The position numbers were made by a program, and so were the translations under genes. The notes beneath the pieces were generated by a model. It was given only the letters and a program-made list of their open reading frames with translations. It did not search any database and was not told where the DNA came from. Below are positions 38,156-47,024 of a DNA stretch of 64,000 nt, in pieces; the stretch's first letter is position 1, and every line of letters starts with the position of its first letter. This stretch comes from Ferrovibrio sp. GTDB lineage: Bacteria; Pseudomonadota; Alphaproteobacteria; Ferrovibrionales; Ferrovibrionaceae. The DNA lies in contig NZ_JAOZVR010000017.1 of the NCBI RefSeq assembly GCF_025869515.1, forward strand, positions 29,481 to 93,480, read 5' to 3'.

Positions 38156-38378
38156 CGCTGTCTCTCTCTGGCCGGGGCAGGGGACGCGTGAGCTGGGGAC
38201 TCAGGCTTGGCTATCTGAGATAGTATTTACTCAAAAGCGAAAGCAATCGACAAGAGAATATCTGGCTGTGGTTGTATTATTTGCATTGTAATAAACGTTA
38301 ATTAGTGGGATCGGGCAGAAAAAGCCACGCGTATCCAACCGTTTACGGAGCATGTCGGCAGGCGCGAGGGCCGCCGCG

Positions 38379-38852
38379 TCACAGCCAGCGGCGGACCCTG
38401 GTGCAATAGGCGGTATAGGCCGCGCCGAATCTGGCGGACAGGGCGCGTTCTTCCGGCACGATCTGGAATCGGGTGATGTAGAGCAGGAAGGCCAGCGGCC
38501 CGGGCAAGGTCCAGGCATTCGACAGGAAGACCGCCCAGGCCAGCAGGAACAGAAGCAGCGCGAGATACATCGGGTTACGCGTGATCCTGTAGACGCCGGA
38601 CTGTACCAGAGTCGAGGCCCGCTCGGGATGCAGCGGATTCACGGTGGTTTTCACGCGGCGGAAGGCGAGGTTGCCTGTGAGGCCGAAGCCGGCAGCGACG
38701 GCCGCAATCAGGATCGCGGCCGCGATGCGCTCCTCGGCAGGCAGCGCGACCTGTGGGGCGAGAACCGAGATGCCCCACATGGCGGTGGCAACGATCAGTA
38801 CCACCGCCGGCGGCGGCACCCTGAGTTCCAGCGATTGCAGGGCAGGTGCCAT
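38379..38852 (-). CDS. Isoprenylcysteine carboxyl methyltransferase-like membrane protein
   Basis: Small polytopic membrane protein of 157 residues with about four spans. The C-terminal half carries the ICMT/phospholipid methyltransferase signature: YRITRNPMYLALLLFLLAWA, then PEERALSARFGAAYTAYCTRVRRW. In bacteria these enzymes methylate lipids or small molecules with S-adenosylmethionine, but the substrate here is unknown. It lies 23 bases after bipA on the same strand. The ~220 bases upstream of the response-regulator gene are AT-richer and hold no gene. Confidence 0.82.
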   Translation of the reverse strand: MAPALQSLELRVPPPAVVLIVATAMWGISVLAPQVALPAEERIAAAILIAAVAAGFGLTGNLAFRRVKTTVNPLHPERASTLVQSGVYRITRNPMYLALLLFLLAWAVFLSNAWTLPGPLAFLLYITRFQIVPEERALSARFGAAYTAYCTRVRRWL

Positions 38853-38875
38853 GGCAATCGCCGGGTCCGGCGTGT

Positions 38876-40696
38876 TTACGCGGCGTCGGCGGCGCGCGAG
38901 GCGCGCTTGCGGTCGTTCGGATCGAGCAGCTTCTTGCGGATGCGCACGCTTTTCGGCGTCACTTCCACCAGCTCGTCATCGCCGATGTAGCTGATCGCCT
39001 GTTCCAGCGTCATCTTGCGCGGCGGGGTGAGGCGCACGGCCTCGTCCTTGCCCGATGCGCGCATGTTGGTCAGCTGCTTGGCCTTCATCGGATTGACTTC
39101 AAGGTCGTTGTCGCGGCTGTTCTCGCCGATGATCATGCCCTCATACACGGGCGTGCCCGGATCGACGAACAGCGTGCCGCGCTCCTCGATATACCACAGC
39201 GCATAGGCCACGGTTTCGCCGGTGCCATTGGCAATCAGCACACCATTGCGGCGGCCGGGGATCGGACCGCGATGCGGGCCGTAGCCGTGGAACAGCTTGT
39301 TCATGATGCCGGTGCCGCGCGTGTCGGTCAGGAACTCGCCATGATAGCCGATCAGGCCGCGCGACGGGGCATGGAAGGTGATGCGGGTCTTGCCGCCGCC
39401 CGAGGGACGCATGTCGCGCAGCTCGGCCTTGCGCAGGCTCATCTTTTCCACGACCACGCCGGTATAGGCGTCGTCGACGTCGACATGCACTTCCTCGATC
39501 GGCTCGAGCAGGTTGCCGTCGTCGTCCTTCTGGAACAGCACGCGCGGGCGGCTGATCGACAGCTCGAAGCCCTCGCGGCGCATCACTTCGACCAGCACGC
39601 CGAGCTGCAGTTCGCCGCGGCCGGCGACCTGGAAGGCGTCCTTCTCTTCGGTCTCGCGGATATGGATGGCGACGTTGCCCTCGGCTTCGCGCAGCAGGCG
39701 GTCGCGGATCACGCGGCTCTGCACCTTGCTGCCTTCCTTGCCGGCGAACGGGGAATTGTTCACCGAGAAGGTCATGGCGAGCGTCGGCGGATCGATCGGA
39801 TTGGCCGGCACCGGCTCGGTGACGCTGGGTTCGCAGATGGTGTCGGCCACCGTGGTGGTGGTCAGGCCGGCAATGGCGACGATGTCGCCGGCATCGGCTT
39901 CTTCCACCGGCACGCGCTCGATGCCGCGGAAGGCCAGCAGCTTGGTGACGCGGCCCACTTCGATCTCGCTGCCGTCGGCGCGCAGGGAATGGATCGGGGT
40001 GTTGACCTTCAGCTTGCCCGAATAGATGCGGCCGGTGAGGATGCGGCCGAGGAAGTTGTCGGCTTCCAGCGTGGTGACCAGCATCTTGAACGGCGCATTC
40101 TGCTCGGCGATCGGCGCCGGCACATGGCGCACGACCAGGTCGAACAGCGGGGCGAGGTCCTTGCGCGGGCCTTCCAGGCTGTCATCGGCCCAGCCGCTGC
40201 GGCCCGAGGCGAACATGCAGGGGAAATCGAGCTGCTCCTCGCTGGCATCCAGCGCGGCGAACAGGTCGAAGACTTCGGAATGCACTTCCACCGGACGGGC
40301 GTCCTGGCGGTCGACCTTGTTGATGACCACGATCGGGCGCATGCCGAGGCCGAGCGCCTTGCCGAGCACGAACTTGGTCTGCGGCAGCGGGCCTTCGGCG
40401 GCATCCACCAGCAGCACCACGCCATCCACCATCGACAGGATGCGTTCGACTTCACCGCCGAAATCGGCGTGGCCGGGGGTGTCGACGATGTTGACGCGGG
40501 TGCCGTGCCACTCGACCGAGGTGCATTTGGCGAGAATGGTGATGCCGCGCTCGCGCTCCAGGTCGTTGCTGTCCATGACGCGCTCGGCGACCTGCTGGTT
40601 CTCGCGGAACGAGCCGGACTGGCGCAGCAGGGCGTCGACCAGTGTGGTCTTGCCATGGTCGACGTGGGCGATGATGGCGATATTGCGGATTTCCAT
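38876..40696 (-). CDS. typA: Ribosome-associated translational GTPase BipA/TypA
   Basis: Translational GTPase of 606 residues that acts in late 50S ribosome assembly and stress growth. It has G1 [17 protein letters not shown]2-like RERGITI, G3 [13 protein letters not shown]4 NKVDR, and the C-terminal domain [22 protein letters not shown]. Length and order match the family throughout. It is a well-conserved housekeeping gene, here with an upstream leader of about 175 bases toward the LysR gene. Confidence 0.97.
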   Translation of the reverse strand: MEIRNIAIIAHVDHGKTTLVDALLRQSGSFRENQQVAERVMDSNDLERERGITILAKCTSVEWHGTRVNIVDTPGHADFGGEVERILSMVDGVVLLVDAAEGPLPQTKFVLGKALGLGMRPIVVINKVDRQDARPVEVHSEVFDLFAALDASEEQLDFPCMFASGRSGWADDSLEGPRKDLAPLFDLVVRHVPAPIAEQNAPFKMLVTTLEADNFLGRILTGRIYSGKLKVNTPIHSLRADGSEIEVGRVTKLLAFRGIERVPVEEADAGDIVAIAGLTTTTVADTICEPSVTEPVPANPIDPPTLAMTFSVNNSPFAGKEGSKVQSRVIRDRLLREAEGNVAIHIRETEEKDAFQVAGRGELQLGVLVEVMRREGFELSISRPRVLFQKDDDGNLLEPIEEVHVDVDDAYTGVVVEKMSLRKAELRDMRPSGGGKTRITFHAPSRGLIGYHGEFLTDTRGTGIMNKLFHGYGPHRGPIPGRRNGVLIANGTGETVAYALWYIEERGTLFVDPGTPVYEGMIIGENSRDNDLEVNPMKAKQLTNMRASGKDEAVRLTPPRKMTLEQAISYIGDDELVEVTPKSVRIRKKLLDPNDRKRASRAADAA

Positions 40697-40876
40697 GCGG
40701 CTTACACAAAAGGCCCGGTCGTCCCATGTTGGGGTGCCGGGCGCGATTCCTTTTAGATTTAGATCGGCTAGGGTTGGCCGGGTATATACGGCCCGCGACC
40801 GATTGTTACAAGGGCAGATTTGTTGCGTCGCGGTGACGGGCGCGCAGGGGAGCTATGTGGCGCCGGCCATGGCTGA

Positions 40877-41872
40877 TTAAGCCTTTCGCACCCGCAGCTT
40901 AGCCGGGGCAGCGGCTGGCGGCGCCGACTCGGCCGCCGCGGCCGCCACGGTCTGCTCGGCTTCCGCCGCCAGCCAGGCCACGAAGGCGCGCAGCCGCAGG
41001 TCGCCCGACAGCGCCGCCGGCCAGCGCGCCAGATGCACCTTGGACGAGGGCAGCGACCATTCCGGCCCGAGCGGCCGGACCAGCCGGCCGTCGCTCAGCG
41101 CATCATGCACCAGCAGCGAGCGGCCGAGCGCCACCCCGGCGCCTTCCAGCGCCGCCGCGATCGCCGTGCCGATCTCCTCGAAGCGCAGGCGCGGCTTCGG
41201 CTTCGCGGTGATGCCGAGCCGCCTGAACCAGGTGCTCCATTCCCATTCGGCGCCCTGTTTCGCCTCGCCCAGGCTGGTCTCGGCGCTCTTGTAGAGCAGC
41301 GGCAGGCTGCCGAGCTGCGCCGCATCGCGCAGCGGCTTTTTCAGGACAGCCGGCGCGCAGACCGGAAACACCTGCTCGCGGAACAGCAGCCGCTGCGTGG
41401 AGGCATTGCGCGCCTCGTCCGGCCTGACCCACAGGATGCGCAGGTCGAGATCGCCGCCGCGCGCCTCCGCCTGCGCCCGGGTGGTGAAGATCACCAGCTC
41501 GATCTCGATGCCGGGATGCCGGGCCGCGAAAGCCGGCAGGCGGCGCACCAGCCAGTGATGCGCCAGCGCGGCGCCGAGCCCGACGCGCAGCCGTGCCGGC
41601 CGGGCGGCGCTGCGGCAGCGTTCGCGCAACCCCGCCATGCCGTCGAAAATCTCGCCCAGCCCCACGGCCAGCGCGGCGCCGGCCGGCGTCGGCACCAGTC
41701 CGGCGCGGCGGCGCAGCAGCAGCGCGACGCCGACGAAGCCTTCCAGCCGGCGCAGGCGATGGCTCACCGCGCTCTGCGTGACGCCCAGTTCGGCGGCCGC
41801 CGCCGTCATGCTGCCGTGACGCAGCACGGCCTCGAAGGCGACGAGGGAGTCGAAGGGCGGCAGGGGACGCAT
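40877..41872 (-). CDS. LysR-family transcriptional regulator
   Basis: LysR-type regulator of about 331 residues, closest in form to GcvA-like members. The N-terminal winged HTH is [20 protein letters not shown] plus [20 protein letters not shown]; the effector domain starts at about residue 95 ([17 protein letters not shown]). The C-terminal 40 residues are rich in Ala and Glu. I chose the ATG at 41872; the ATG at 41896 adds eight residues but falls inside the palindrome that I read as this regulator's operator. It is divergent from the MFS gene that it probably controls. Confidence 0.87.
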   Translation of the reverse strand: MRPLPPFDSLVAFEAVLRHGSMTAAAAELGVTQSAVSHRLRRLEGFVGVALLLRRRAGLVPTPAGAALAVGLGEIFDGMAGLRERCRSAARPARLRVGLGAALAHHWLVRRLPAFAARHPGIEIELVIFTTRAQAEARGGDLDLRILWVRPDEARNASTQRLLFREQVFPVCAPAVLKKPLRDAAQLGSLPLLYKSAETSLGEAKQGAEWEWSTWFRRLGITAKPKPRLRFEEIGTAIAAALEGAGVALGRSLLVHDALSDGRLVRPLGPEWSLPSSKVHLARWPAALSGDLRLRAFVAWLAAEAEQTVAAAAAESAPPAAAPAKLRVRKA

Positions 41873-41881
41873 GCCGGTAGT

Positions 41882-41896
41882 ATGAATTGAATTCAT
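41882..41896. promoter_or_regulatory. LysR-type operator, T-N11-A palindrome
   Basis: ATGAATT (41882-41888), one base, AATTCAT (41890-41896) form a perfect 15-base inverted repeat with the T-N11-A pattern of LysR sites. It sits between the divergent lysR and MFS genes and would regulate both. Confidence 0.6.
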
Positions 41897-41951
41897 GATA
41901 GTGTGAAGCCTTGTCGCTGTCGGCGCGCGCGGCGGCATGCGATGCAGCGTC

Positions 41952-43319
41952 ATGTCCGATCTCGCCCGGCCCGCCGCAGGTTTTGGTTTCAGTCATCCGA
42001 TGGCCGTGGCCTGGATTCTGGCGCTGTCGGTCAGCCTGGCCAATTTCGATGTCACCGTCGTCGCCGTGGTGTTGCCGGCCATCCGCGACGAACTCGGTTT
42101 CTCGATCAGTGCCACCGCCTGGGTGATGGATGCCTACAGCCTGGCCTTTGCCGGCGCGTTGTTCGCCGCCGGCGCGCTGGCCGATCGTTTCGGCCGCCGC
42201 CGCATGCTGCTGCTGGGCAATGCCGGCTTCGCGCTCGCGTCGCTGCTCTGCGGTCTGACCTGGGACGGGCCGTCGCTGTGGTTCGCCCGCGCGCTGCAGG
42301 GCCTGTGCGCGGCGTTTTATATCACCGGCGGCCTGGCGGCGGTCTCGCTGGCCTATCCCGCTTCGAACAATTCTGCCCGCGCCCGCGCCTTCGGCATCAT
42401 CGGCGTCACCAGCGGCGCGGCGATGGCGCTGGGCCCCACGCTGGGCGGCCTGGTCGCCGCCGGCTTCGGCTGGCGCTGGGTCTTCCTGATCAACCTGCCG
42501 CTCTGCGCCCTGTGCGACTGGGCGGTGCGCCGCGTGATCGCGGAATCGCGCGACGGCGAGGGCCGCGCGCTCGATCTGCCCGGTGTGCTGCTGCTGACGC
42601 TGGCGATTGCCCTGCCTGTGCAGGCGCTGCTGCACAGCGACGGCGACTGGCGCTGGCGCTGGGCGGCCACGGTCGCGGGCCTGCTGCTCGGCCTCGCGCT
42701 GGTGTGGCAGCAGAAGCGCCGCGCCAGGCCGATGCTGGACCCGATGCTGTTCCGCCGGCGCGAAGCCATCGGCATCGGCTGCCTGCTGCTCACGCTGTCG
42801 GTCGGCTACTGGGCCGTGCTGATCTATCTGCCGCTCTATCTGCGTGCGGCCTTCGGTCTCGGCATGGAGCAGGCCGGCCTGGCCATGCTGGCGGCCACCC
42901 TGCCGATGCTGGCCCTGCCGCCGGTCGGGGTCTGGGCGACGCAGCGCTATGGCTGGCAGGCGAATTTCACGCTCGGCATGCTGCTGCTCGCCACCGGACT
43001 GGCGCTGCTGGCCATGGCCGTGCTGCAGGCGGCGTCGCTCTGGCTTGCGCTGGGCGCCATGCTGCTGATGGCAAGCGGGGCAGGGCTCGGCAATTCGCAG
43101 GTGTCAGGCGCCCTGGTGGCGCTGGCGCCGCCGGATCGCGCCGGCATGGCGTCCGCGATGGCCACCACCTTGCGGCAGGCCGGCTTTGCCATCGGCATCG
43201 CGCTGCTCGGCGCCATATCGGGCGGCGTCGATTTCGCGGCGGCGTTCGGCGTGGCGGCCGCCGCGGCGGCGCTGGGCGCGGTCGCGGCGGCACTGACGCT
43301 GAAGAAAACCCTGCGCTAG
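41952..43319 (+). CDS. MFS drug transporter, DHA2 (EmrB-like) family
   Basis: Inner-membrane exporter, 455 residues, with about fourteen spans. It starts FDVTVVAVVLPAIRDELGF and contains the family motif WVMDAYSLAFAGALFAAGALADRFGRRRM, then FITGG-like motif C (SGAAMALGPTLGGLVAAGFGW). Members expel antibiotics, dyes or other small molecules with protons. The ATG at 41952 was preferred over an earlier one because the first transmembrane segment follows closely. LysR control through the 41882-41896 palindrome is inferred. Confidence 0.86.
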   Translation: MSDLARPAAGFGFSHPMAVAWILALSVSLANFDVTVVAVVLPAIRDELGFSISATAWVMDAYSLAFAGALFAAGALADRFGRRRMLLLGNAGFALASLLCGLTWDGPSLWFARALQGLCAAFYITGGLAAVSLAYPASNNSARARAFGIIGVTSGAAMALGPTLGGLVAAGFGWRWVFLINLPLCALCDWAVRRVIAESRDGEGRALDLPGVLLLTLAIALPVQALLHSDGDWRWRWAATVAGLLLGLALVWQQKRRARPMLDPMLFRRREAIGIGCLLLTLSVGYWAVLIYLPLYLRAAFGLGMEQAGLAMLAATLPMLALPPVGVWATQRYGWQANFTLGMLLLATGLALLAMAVLQAASLWLALGAMLLMASGAGLGNSQVSGALVALAPPDRAGMASAMATTLRQAGFAIGIALLGAISGGVDFAAAFGVAAAAAALGAVAAALTLKKTLR

Positions 43320-43324
43320 GCGGC

Positions 43325-43711
43325 TCAGACCACGATATTGGCGACCAGGCCGGTCTTCTTGCCGGCGGCGACGCCGTCGGCCAGGCCTTCCTTCATCTTC
43401 TTTTCCAGCAGCTCGCGGAATTCGTCCTCGATCTTCTGGCGCTCTTCCTCGCTCATCGCGGCCAGCGACTTCTCGTCCAGGCCCTTGCTTTCGAGGAACT
43501 GCTTGCGGATGCGCTCGGGCACCGACAGCTTGGCGTAATCGAGGAATTCCTGCGTGACGTCGCCGGCCTTCGGCGACGCGGCGGCCAGCGCTGCGGCGCC
43601 GGCGGCGGCGGCGCTTTCCTTGCTTTCGGCAACCTCGGTCGGCTTGGTGCCATTGGCCTGGTTGACGCCGTAATAGGGGTTGGTGAAGTAGTTGGAAATG
43701 GCAGAGGTCAT
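43325..43711 (-). CDS. Small protein of unknown function, tandem paralogue A
   Basis: A 128-residue cytosolic protein I do not recognise. After an N-terminal 45-residue stretch rich in Ala, Ser and Lys comes a charged helical region: TQEFLDYAKLSVPERIRKQF, then LESKGLDEKSLAAMSEEERQ. It ends in a short hydrophobic tail GLVANIVV. The downstream neighbour on the same strand (43721-44098) shares the same layout: LDFAKMDETEK, AWLEKNDLTAEKLAGMD and GLANLVV. The two are clearly paralogues. No motif indicates a function. Confidence 0.7.
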   Translation of the reverse strand: MTSAISNYFTNPYYGVNQANGTKPTEVAESKESAAAAGAAALAAASPKAGDVTQEFLDYAKLSVPERIRKQFLESKGLDEKSLAAMSEEERQKIEDEFRELLEKKMKEGLADGVAAGKKTGLVANIVV

Positions 43712-43720
43712 CGTCAGTCC

Positions 43721-44098
43721 TTACACAACGAGATTGGCGAGCCCGCCGGCGGTTTTGCCGGTCAGCGTGCGCACATGCTCTTCCACTTTCTTGCGGAGAT
43801 CTTCTTCGAGGCCGGCGCGCTGCTGCGCATCCATGCCGGCCAGCTTTTCGGCGGTCAGGTCGTTTTTCTCGAGCCAGGCCAGCTGCAGCTTCTCGGTCTC
43901 GTCCATCTTGGCGAAGTCGAGGAACTGCTGGCGCGTCTCATCGTCGAGCGGGAGCTGCTGCAGCTCGCTGCTGCCGGCGGCCGGCTGCGACGGATCGGGC
44001 TGCGCGAAGATGCTGCTGACGGCATCCACCGCCTTGGTCGCTGCCATTCCGCCCAGCATCGCAAGCGGATTGAATCCGCCGATCGCGCCCAGAAGCAT
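43721..44098 (-). CDS. Small protein of unknown function, tandem paralogue B
   Basis: A 125-residue protein, upstream in transcription of its paralogue 43325-43711. The ATG at 44098 follows GAGGAGG. The N terminus (LLGAIGGFNPLAMLGGMAAT) is hydrophobic enough for membrane contact but short for a signal peptide. The C-terminal half is a charged helix (LAGMDAQQRAGLEEDLRKKV), ending GLANLVV. It shares the FLDxAK...W/FLE..L pattern with the paralogue. Confidence 0.7.
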   Translation of the reverse strand: MLLGAIGGFNPLAMLGGMAATKAVDAVSSIFAQPDPSQPAAGSSELQQLPLDDETRQQFLDFAKMDETEKLQLAWLEKNDLTAEKLAGMDAQQRAGLEEDLRKKVEEHVRTLTGKTAGGLANLVV

Positions 44099-44308
44099 GT
44101 CGTCCTCCTCATAGCTCTGCCGGGGAGGAAGCAAGCGATATGCCAGAGGCTGCAGGCAGCTTTGTGTAACCGGATGTTGCGGATTACAGCAAAATCACAC
44201 TGTTACGCAGCATGGTGAATGCGCGTTAACCGGAAAGTTTTGCCGGGTAGAAATGAGGGGGCGGCTAGATTTGCCGCAACAAAAATATTGAGATGTCAGA
44301 TTTATCGA

Positions 44309-44689
44309 TTACGGGCAGTTCCACAGTCCACCGCATGAACCGATCAAAACGTTCGTCTTGCAGCAGTGCATCAGCCCGTGCAAACAAAATGCGGGCCCCC
44401 CATCGCAAGCACTGTGAGGCACAAAATTTCTTGGAGCCCTGTATTGGTTGGAGTTCGGTGGAACATCATGGCGAAGTAGCTTCGCTCCGATTCTTACATA
44501 AATCATCCCAGTGTTTTGGCTGGGCGCGGCCCATACATCTTTAGTTTTGTAAAATAATTTCACTGTCGGGTCTGCTTTTGGAATTATGAATGCCTCGGCA
44601 GGATTCAATCTTTTCAATTCTCCTTCTATTTCGATCCATTGAAGGCGGTCATCAAAGTGAGGTTCCCCTTGATCATCGACCATAACCAT
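44309..44689 (-). CDS. AT-rich hypothetical protein, islet gene 2
   Basis: A 126-residue protein I do not recognise. The first 80 residues look like an ordinary soluble domain (PKADPTVKLFYKTKDVWAA); the last 45, very rich in Cys, His and Gly, look unusual and may result from a frame change. The ATG at 44689 follows GGAGAT. It starts 12 bases after the stop of the upstream membrane-protein gene, so the two form an operon. Base composition is markedly AT-richer than in the flanking genes, as expected of acquired DNA. A short opposite-strand frame (44293-44544) covers the same DNA and is less likely. Confidence 0.5.
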   Translation of the reverse strand: MVMVDDQGEPHFDDRLQWIEIEGELKRLNPAEAFIIPKADPTVKLFYKTKDVWAAPSQNTGMIYVRIGAKLLRHDVPPNSNQYRAPRNFVPHSACDGGPAFCLHGLMHCCKTNVLIGSCGGLWNCP

Positions 44690-44701
44690 TTTTATCTCCG
44701 C

Positions 44702-45355
44702 TCATGTGATTCGCGTCAGGTAGTGAAAAATTCGAAACAATGTTGGAATGAACAAAATTAACGCGCCCGCGATGAATAGAGTGGCGACGATTGGGCGCGC
44801 GATGGGTTTGGAGTAATCATTCAGTGCAATCGCGGATTCAATTAATACCCCTGTTTGCTGGGGTAAGAAATTTAGGTTCTGTACAATTCTAACGGAGTTT
44901 ACTGAGTCATGGAGAATGCTCTGTTCTAATATGTTTTTGTCGGGATTAGTTGATTCCCGGATCAGATTCAGAACGGTTGGGGTAATGCTGCCTTTCATTG
45001 CATGACCGTTGCGAATTGGGTCGACGATGGCGTTTTTCAGCGCAGTGTGATTGTTGATATAGGCTTCGGCACCGAGGGCTTTTTGTTTAATAAACGGCGG
45101 GGCAAGAAATAAGTATAGTAACCAAGATGCTAGGATGAGGGCTGCGCCGATCCATATTTGAACAATATTGCCGATAATAAAGGGACTATATTTTATATTT
45201 AGTTGAACGAGTGCCCAATCGAAAGTGGGAATTGCAGTGAATAAAAGGCTGGAGATTTTTACAATATTGCTAAAAACGCGGTCCTTGATGAAATACCAAT
45301 GTGTGCTTGCGTGCAGTTTGAAGCCAAATGCTCTGATCAGATTCCATATCCGCAT
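44702..45355 (-). CDS. AT-rich membrane protein, islet gene 1
   Basis: A 217-residue protein with about three membrane spans: around residues 30-48 (NIVKISSLLFTAIPTF), 60-86 (IQIWIG-ALILASWLLYLFLA) and 190-212 (ATLFIAGALILFIPTLF). The soluble middle is polar and rich in Asn and Ile. Codon use (many A/T third bases) differs sharply from its neighbours, and no homologue family comes to mind. With gene 2 it forms an acquired two-gene unit; the position beside unrelated genes suggests an insertion hot spot. Confidence 0.65.
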   Translation of the reverse strand: MRIWNLIRAFGFKLHASTHWYFIKDRVFSNIVKISSLLFTAIPTFDWALVQLNIKYSPFIIGNIVQIWIGAALILASWLLYLFLAPPFIKQKALGAEAYINNHTALKNAIVDPIRNGHAMKGSITPTVLNLIRESTNPDKNILEQSILHDSVNSVRIVQNLNFLPQQTGVLIESAIALNDYSKPIARPIVATLFIAGALILFIPTLFRIFHYLTRIT

Positions 45356-45531
45356 TTTTGCAACTCAAGTGTTTTTGAGGGTTTAGATCGGTTGTTTATG
45401 GGTCCATTTATGATGACTGTCGTAAATTTCATCAGTTGGTTCGATTGAGTGTCAAGAAATACCTTCATGCTGGCCTACGGGCATACAAAGGTAGGTAATC
45501 AATATTCGATTAAGGTATGCGGACGCATGCA

Positions 45532-45762
45532 CTACCCCACCAACACCCTGATCTCCGGCGTCACGCTGCGCCAGTCGCCGTCCCAGTAACCGCCGCCCTC
45601 GCGGCGCTGCCAGAACTGGCAGGCCAGCACCATGTCCGGTTCGGCATCGGCGCTGCTCCGTAGCGGCAGCAGCAGGCGATAGGTGATGCCATTCACGAAA
45701 TTGCCTTCGCCGTGGAAGCAAACCTGGCTGCGGGCCGGTGCGTTATTCTCCGTGGCGGTCAA
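45532..45762 (-). CDS. Small hypothetical protein downstream of the SelW-like gene
   Basis: A 76-residue product (ARSQVCFHGEGNFVNGITYR, then WQRREGGGYWDGDW) that overlaps the 3' end of the SelW-like gene by 20 bases in another frame. The only start in this frame is a TTG and no ribosome site is visible, so the true N terminus is uncertain. GC-rich codon use agrees with a real gene. No function can be assigned. Confidence 0.45.
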   Translation of the reverse strand: MTATENNAPARSQVCFHGEGNFVNGITYRLLLPLRSSADAEPDMVLACQFWQRREGGGYWDGDWRSVTPEIRVLVG

Positions 45763-46075
45763 TATGCCCGAGGTCGCGGCCGGGATCGAGGCGGTCGCGC
45801 ACCCGCTGCTTCAGCACCTTCACATCGGGAAAGCCGCCGTCGCGTTTGCGCTCCCAGATCGTCTCGCCGTCACAGGCGATGACGAAGGTGCCGCCGCTGG
45901 CCGGAATGAGCGCCACTTCGGCGATATCCTCGGTGAAGGTGGAGAGCAGTTCCTGTGCCATCCAGGCGGCGCGCAGCAGCCACTGGCATTGCGTGCAATA
46001 GGTGATGGTGATCCGGGGGCGCGGGCGGACAGGCAGGGTGGAAGCAGGCGGGGCGGCAGCGGGCGTTTCAGTCAT
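45743..46075 (-). CDS. SelT/SelW/SelH-family (Rdx) thioredoxin-like protein
   Basis: A 110-residue protein with a Cys-x-x-Cys redox motif, Cys27 and Cys30 in ITYCTQCQWLLRAAWMAQEL, where animals have selenocysteine in the first-to-last position. The later part is GGTFVIACDGETIWERKRDGGFPDVKVLKQ, giving the Rdx thioredoxin-like fold. Bacterial members are presumed redox proteins of unknown partner. The first 20 residues are a proline-rich extension. It may be co-transcribed with the small gene that overlaps its end. Confidence 0.87.
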   Translation of the reverse strand: MTETPAAAPPASTLPVRPRPRITITYCTQCQWLLRAAWMAQELLSTFTEDIAEVALIPASGGTFVIACDGETIWERKRDGGFPDVKVLKQRVRDRLDPGRDLGHIDRHGE

Positions 46076-46210
46076 GGCGGCAGCCTAACATCTGACTGGG
46101 AGAAGTAACGGCCCGACGGGAATATGATTAAAAGCCGTATGTTCTGTTTTTGTTTTACTTTGGCGCCAGTCCGGGGTAGACTGCGGCTGCCCATACCCCC
46201 GGAGAATGCC

Positions 46211-46948
46211 ATGACCGCCAGTCCGAACGCGGCAGCAGCCGCCATGCCTGAAGTCGATCTCACTCCGAAACCGGACCCCGCCACGGCCGCCGCCACGGCC
46301 ACCACCACGGGCGCCGCCTCGGCCACCGGTCGCCGCCGGCCCAAACTGGTCGACTGGCGCCGCGCCGCCCGCCTGCTGGCCGATGGCCAGTCGCCGGAGC
46401 AGATCGCCGCCACGCTCGGCATCGAGGAGGCGCATTTCTGGCGCCATCTGCGCAACAGCCTGCGCTTCCAGTTCTATATCCGCCAGGCGCGCGACCGCCG
46501 CCTGCTGCTCGGCCGCCTGAAGCTCGAACTGGTGGCCGGCGAGGCCGTGCTGCGCTGCCTGACTGCGGCCGAAGCCCTCGACCCCGACAGCCTGCGCTGG
46601 GCGACGGCGCAGGCCGGCCTCGCCGCCGATGCCGACGCGCCGGCGGGCGAGGGCGACCTGATCGCGCAGCTCGGCGCCACCGGACGGAGGAAGAAACCGC
46701 AGCCGGCGGTGGTGGCAGACAGCCCGGCTACAGAACCCACGGTCGAAACGAAGCAGAACGAAGCGCCGCGAAGGCCGGCGACGGTCTTGCCGCTGTCTGT
46801 GGCGCCCGGCGCGGCGCCCGCCATGGCACCAACAGCCGCCGCCGAGCCGCCCTGGAGCGGCGTGCGCGCCGCTGCCGCCCCGCCGGGTCCATCGGCAGGC
46901 TGGCCGGATGAACTGCCAAGGGCTCTGAACGCCCGCCATCTCGGCTAG
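46211..46948 (+). CDS. HTH-like protein with disordered Pro/Ala-rich ends
   Basis: A 245-residue protein. The centre (about residues 43-95) has RAARLLADGQSPEQIAATLG then IEEAHFWRHLRNSLRFQFYI, a homeodomain-like helix-turn-helix similar in layout to phage terminase small subunits and to bacterial HTH_29-type proteins. The N-terminal 40 and C-terminal 90 residues are rich in Ala, Pro and Thr, and probably disordered. The ATG at 46211 follows CGGAGAA. No other phage gene is nearby, so a phage origin is not supported. Confidence 0.55.
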   Translation: MTASPNAAAAAMPEVDLTPKPDPATAAATATTTGAASATGRRRPKLVDWRRAARLLADGQSPEQIAATLGIEEAHFWRHLRNSLRFQFYIRQARDRRLLLGRLKLELVAGEAVLRCLTAAEALDPDSLRWATAQAGLAADADAPAGEGDLIAQLGATGRRKKPQPAVVADSPATEPTVETKQNEAPRRPATVLPLSVAPGAAPAMAPTAAAEPPWSGVRAAAAPPGPSAGWPDELPRALNARHLG

Positions 46949-46988
46949 ACCGCGCCGAAACGCCGCTTTACTTCCGCCGGGCACCGCA

Positions 46989-47012
46989 CAAATATGATGA
47001 TCGTCATATTTG
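46989..47012. promoter_or_regulatory. TetR operator palindrome in front of the tetR-MATE operon
   Basis: CAAATATGA (46989-46997) and TCATATTTG (47004-47012) are nine-base inverted arms around a six-base centre that is itself nearly palindromic. It lies 12 bases before the GTG start of tetR, the classic position for an autorepressor. Confidence 0.75.
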
Positions 47013-47024
47013 GAGTCCGCCTCC

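Noticed and set aside
41903..44218. 771-codon plus-strand frame over the MFS gene and the small paralogues
   Set aside because: The MFS frame is clear in another phase, and the part beyond it is antisense to two supported small genes.
44293..44544. Plus-strand frame of 83 codons in the AT-rich islet
   Set aside because: Antisense to a gene with ribosome site and operon context; composition low in plausible protein features.
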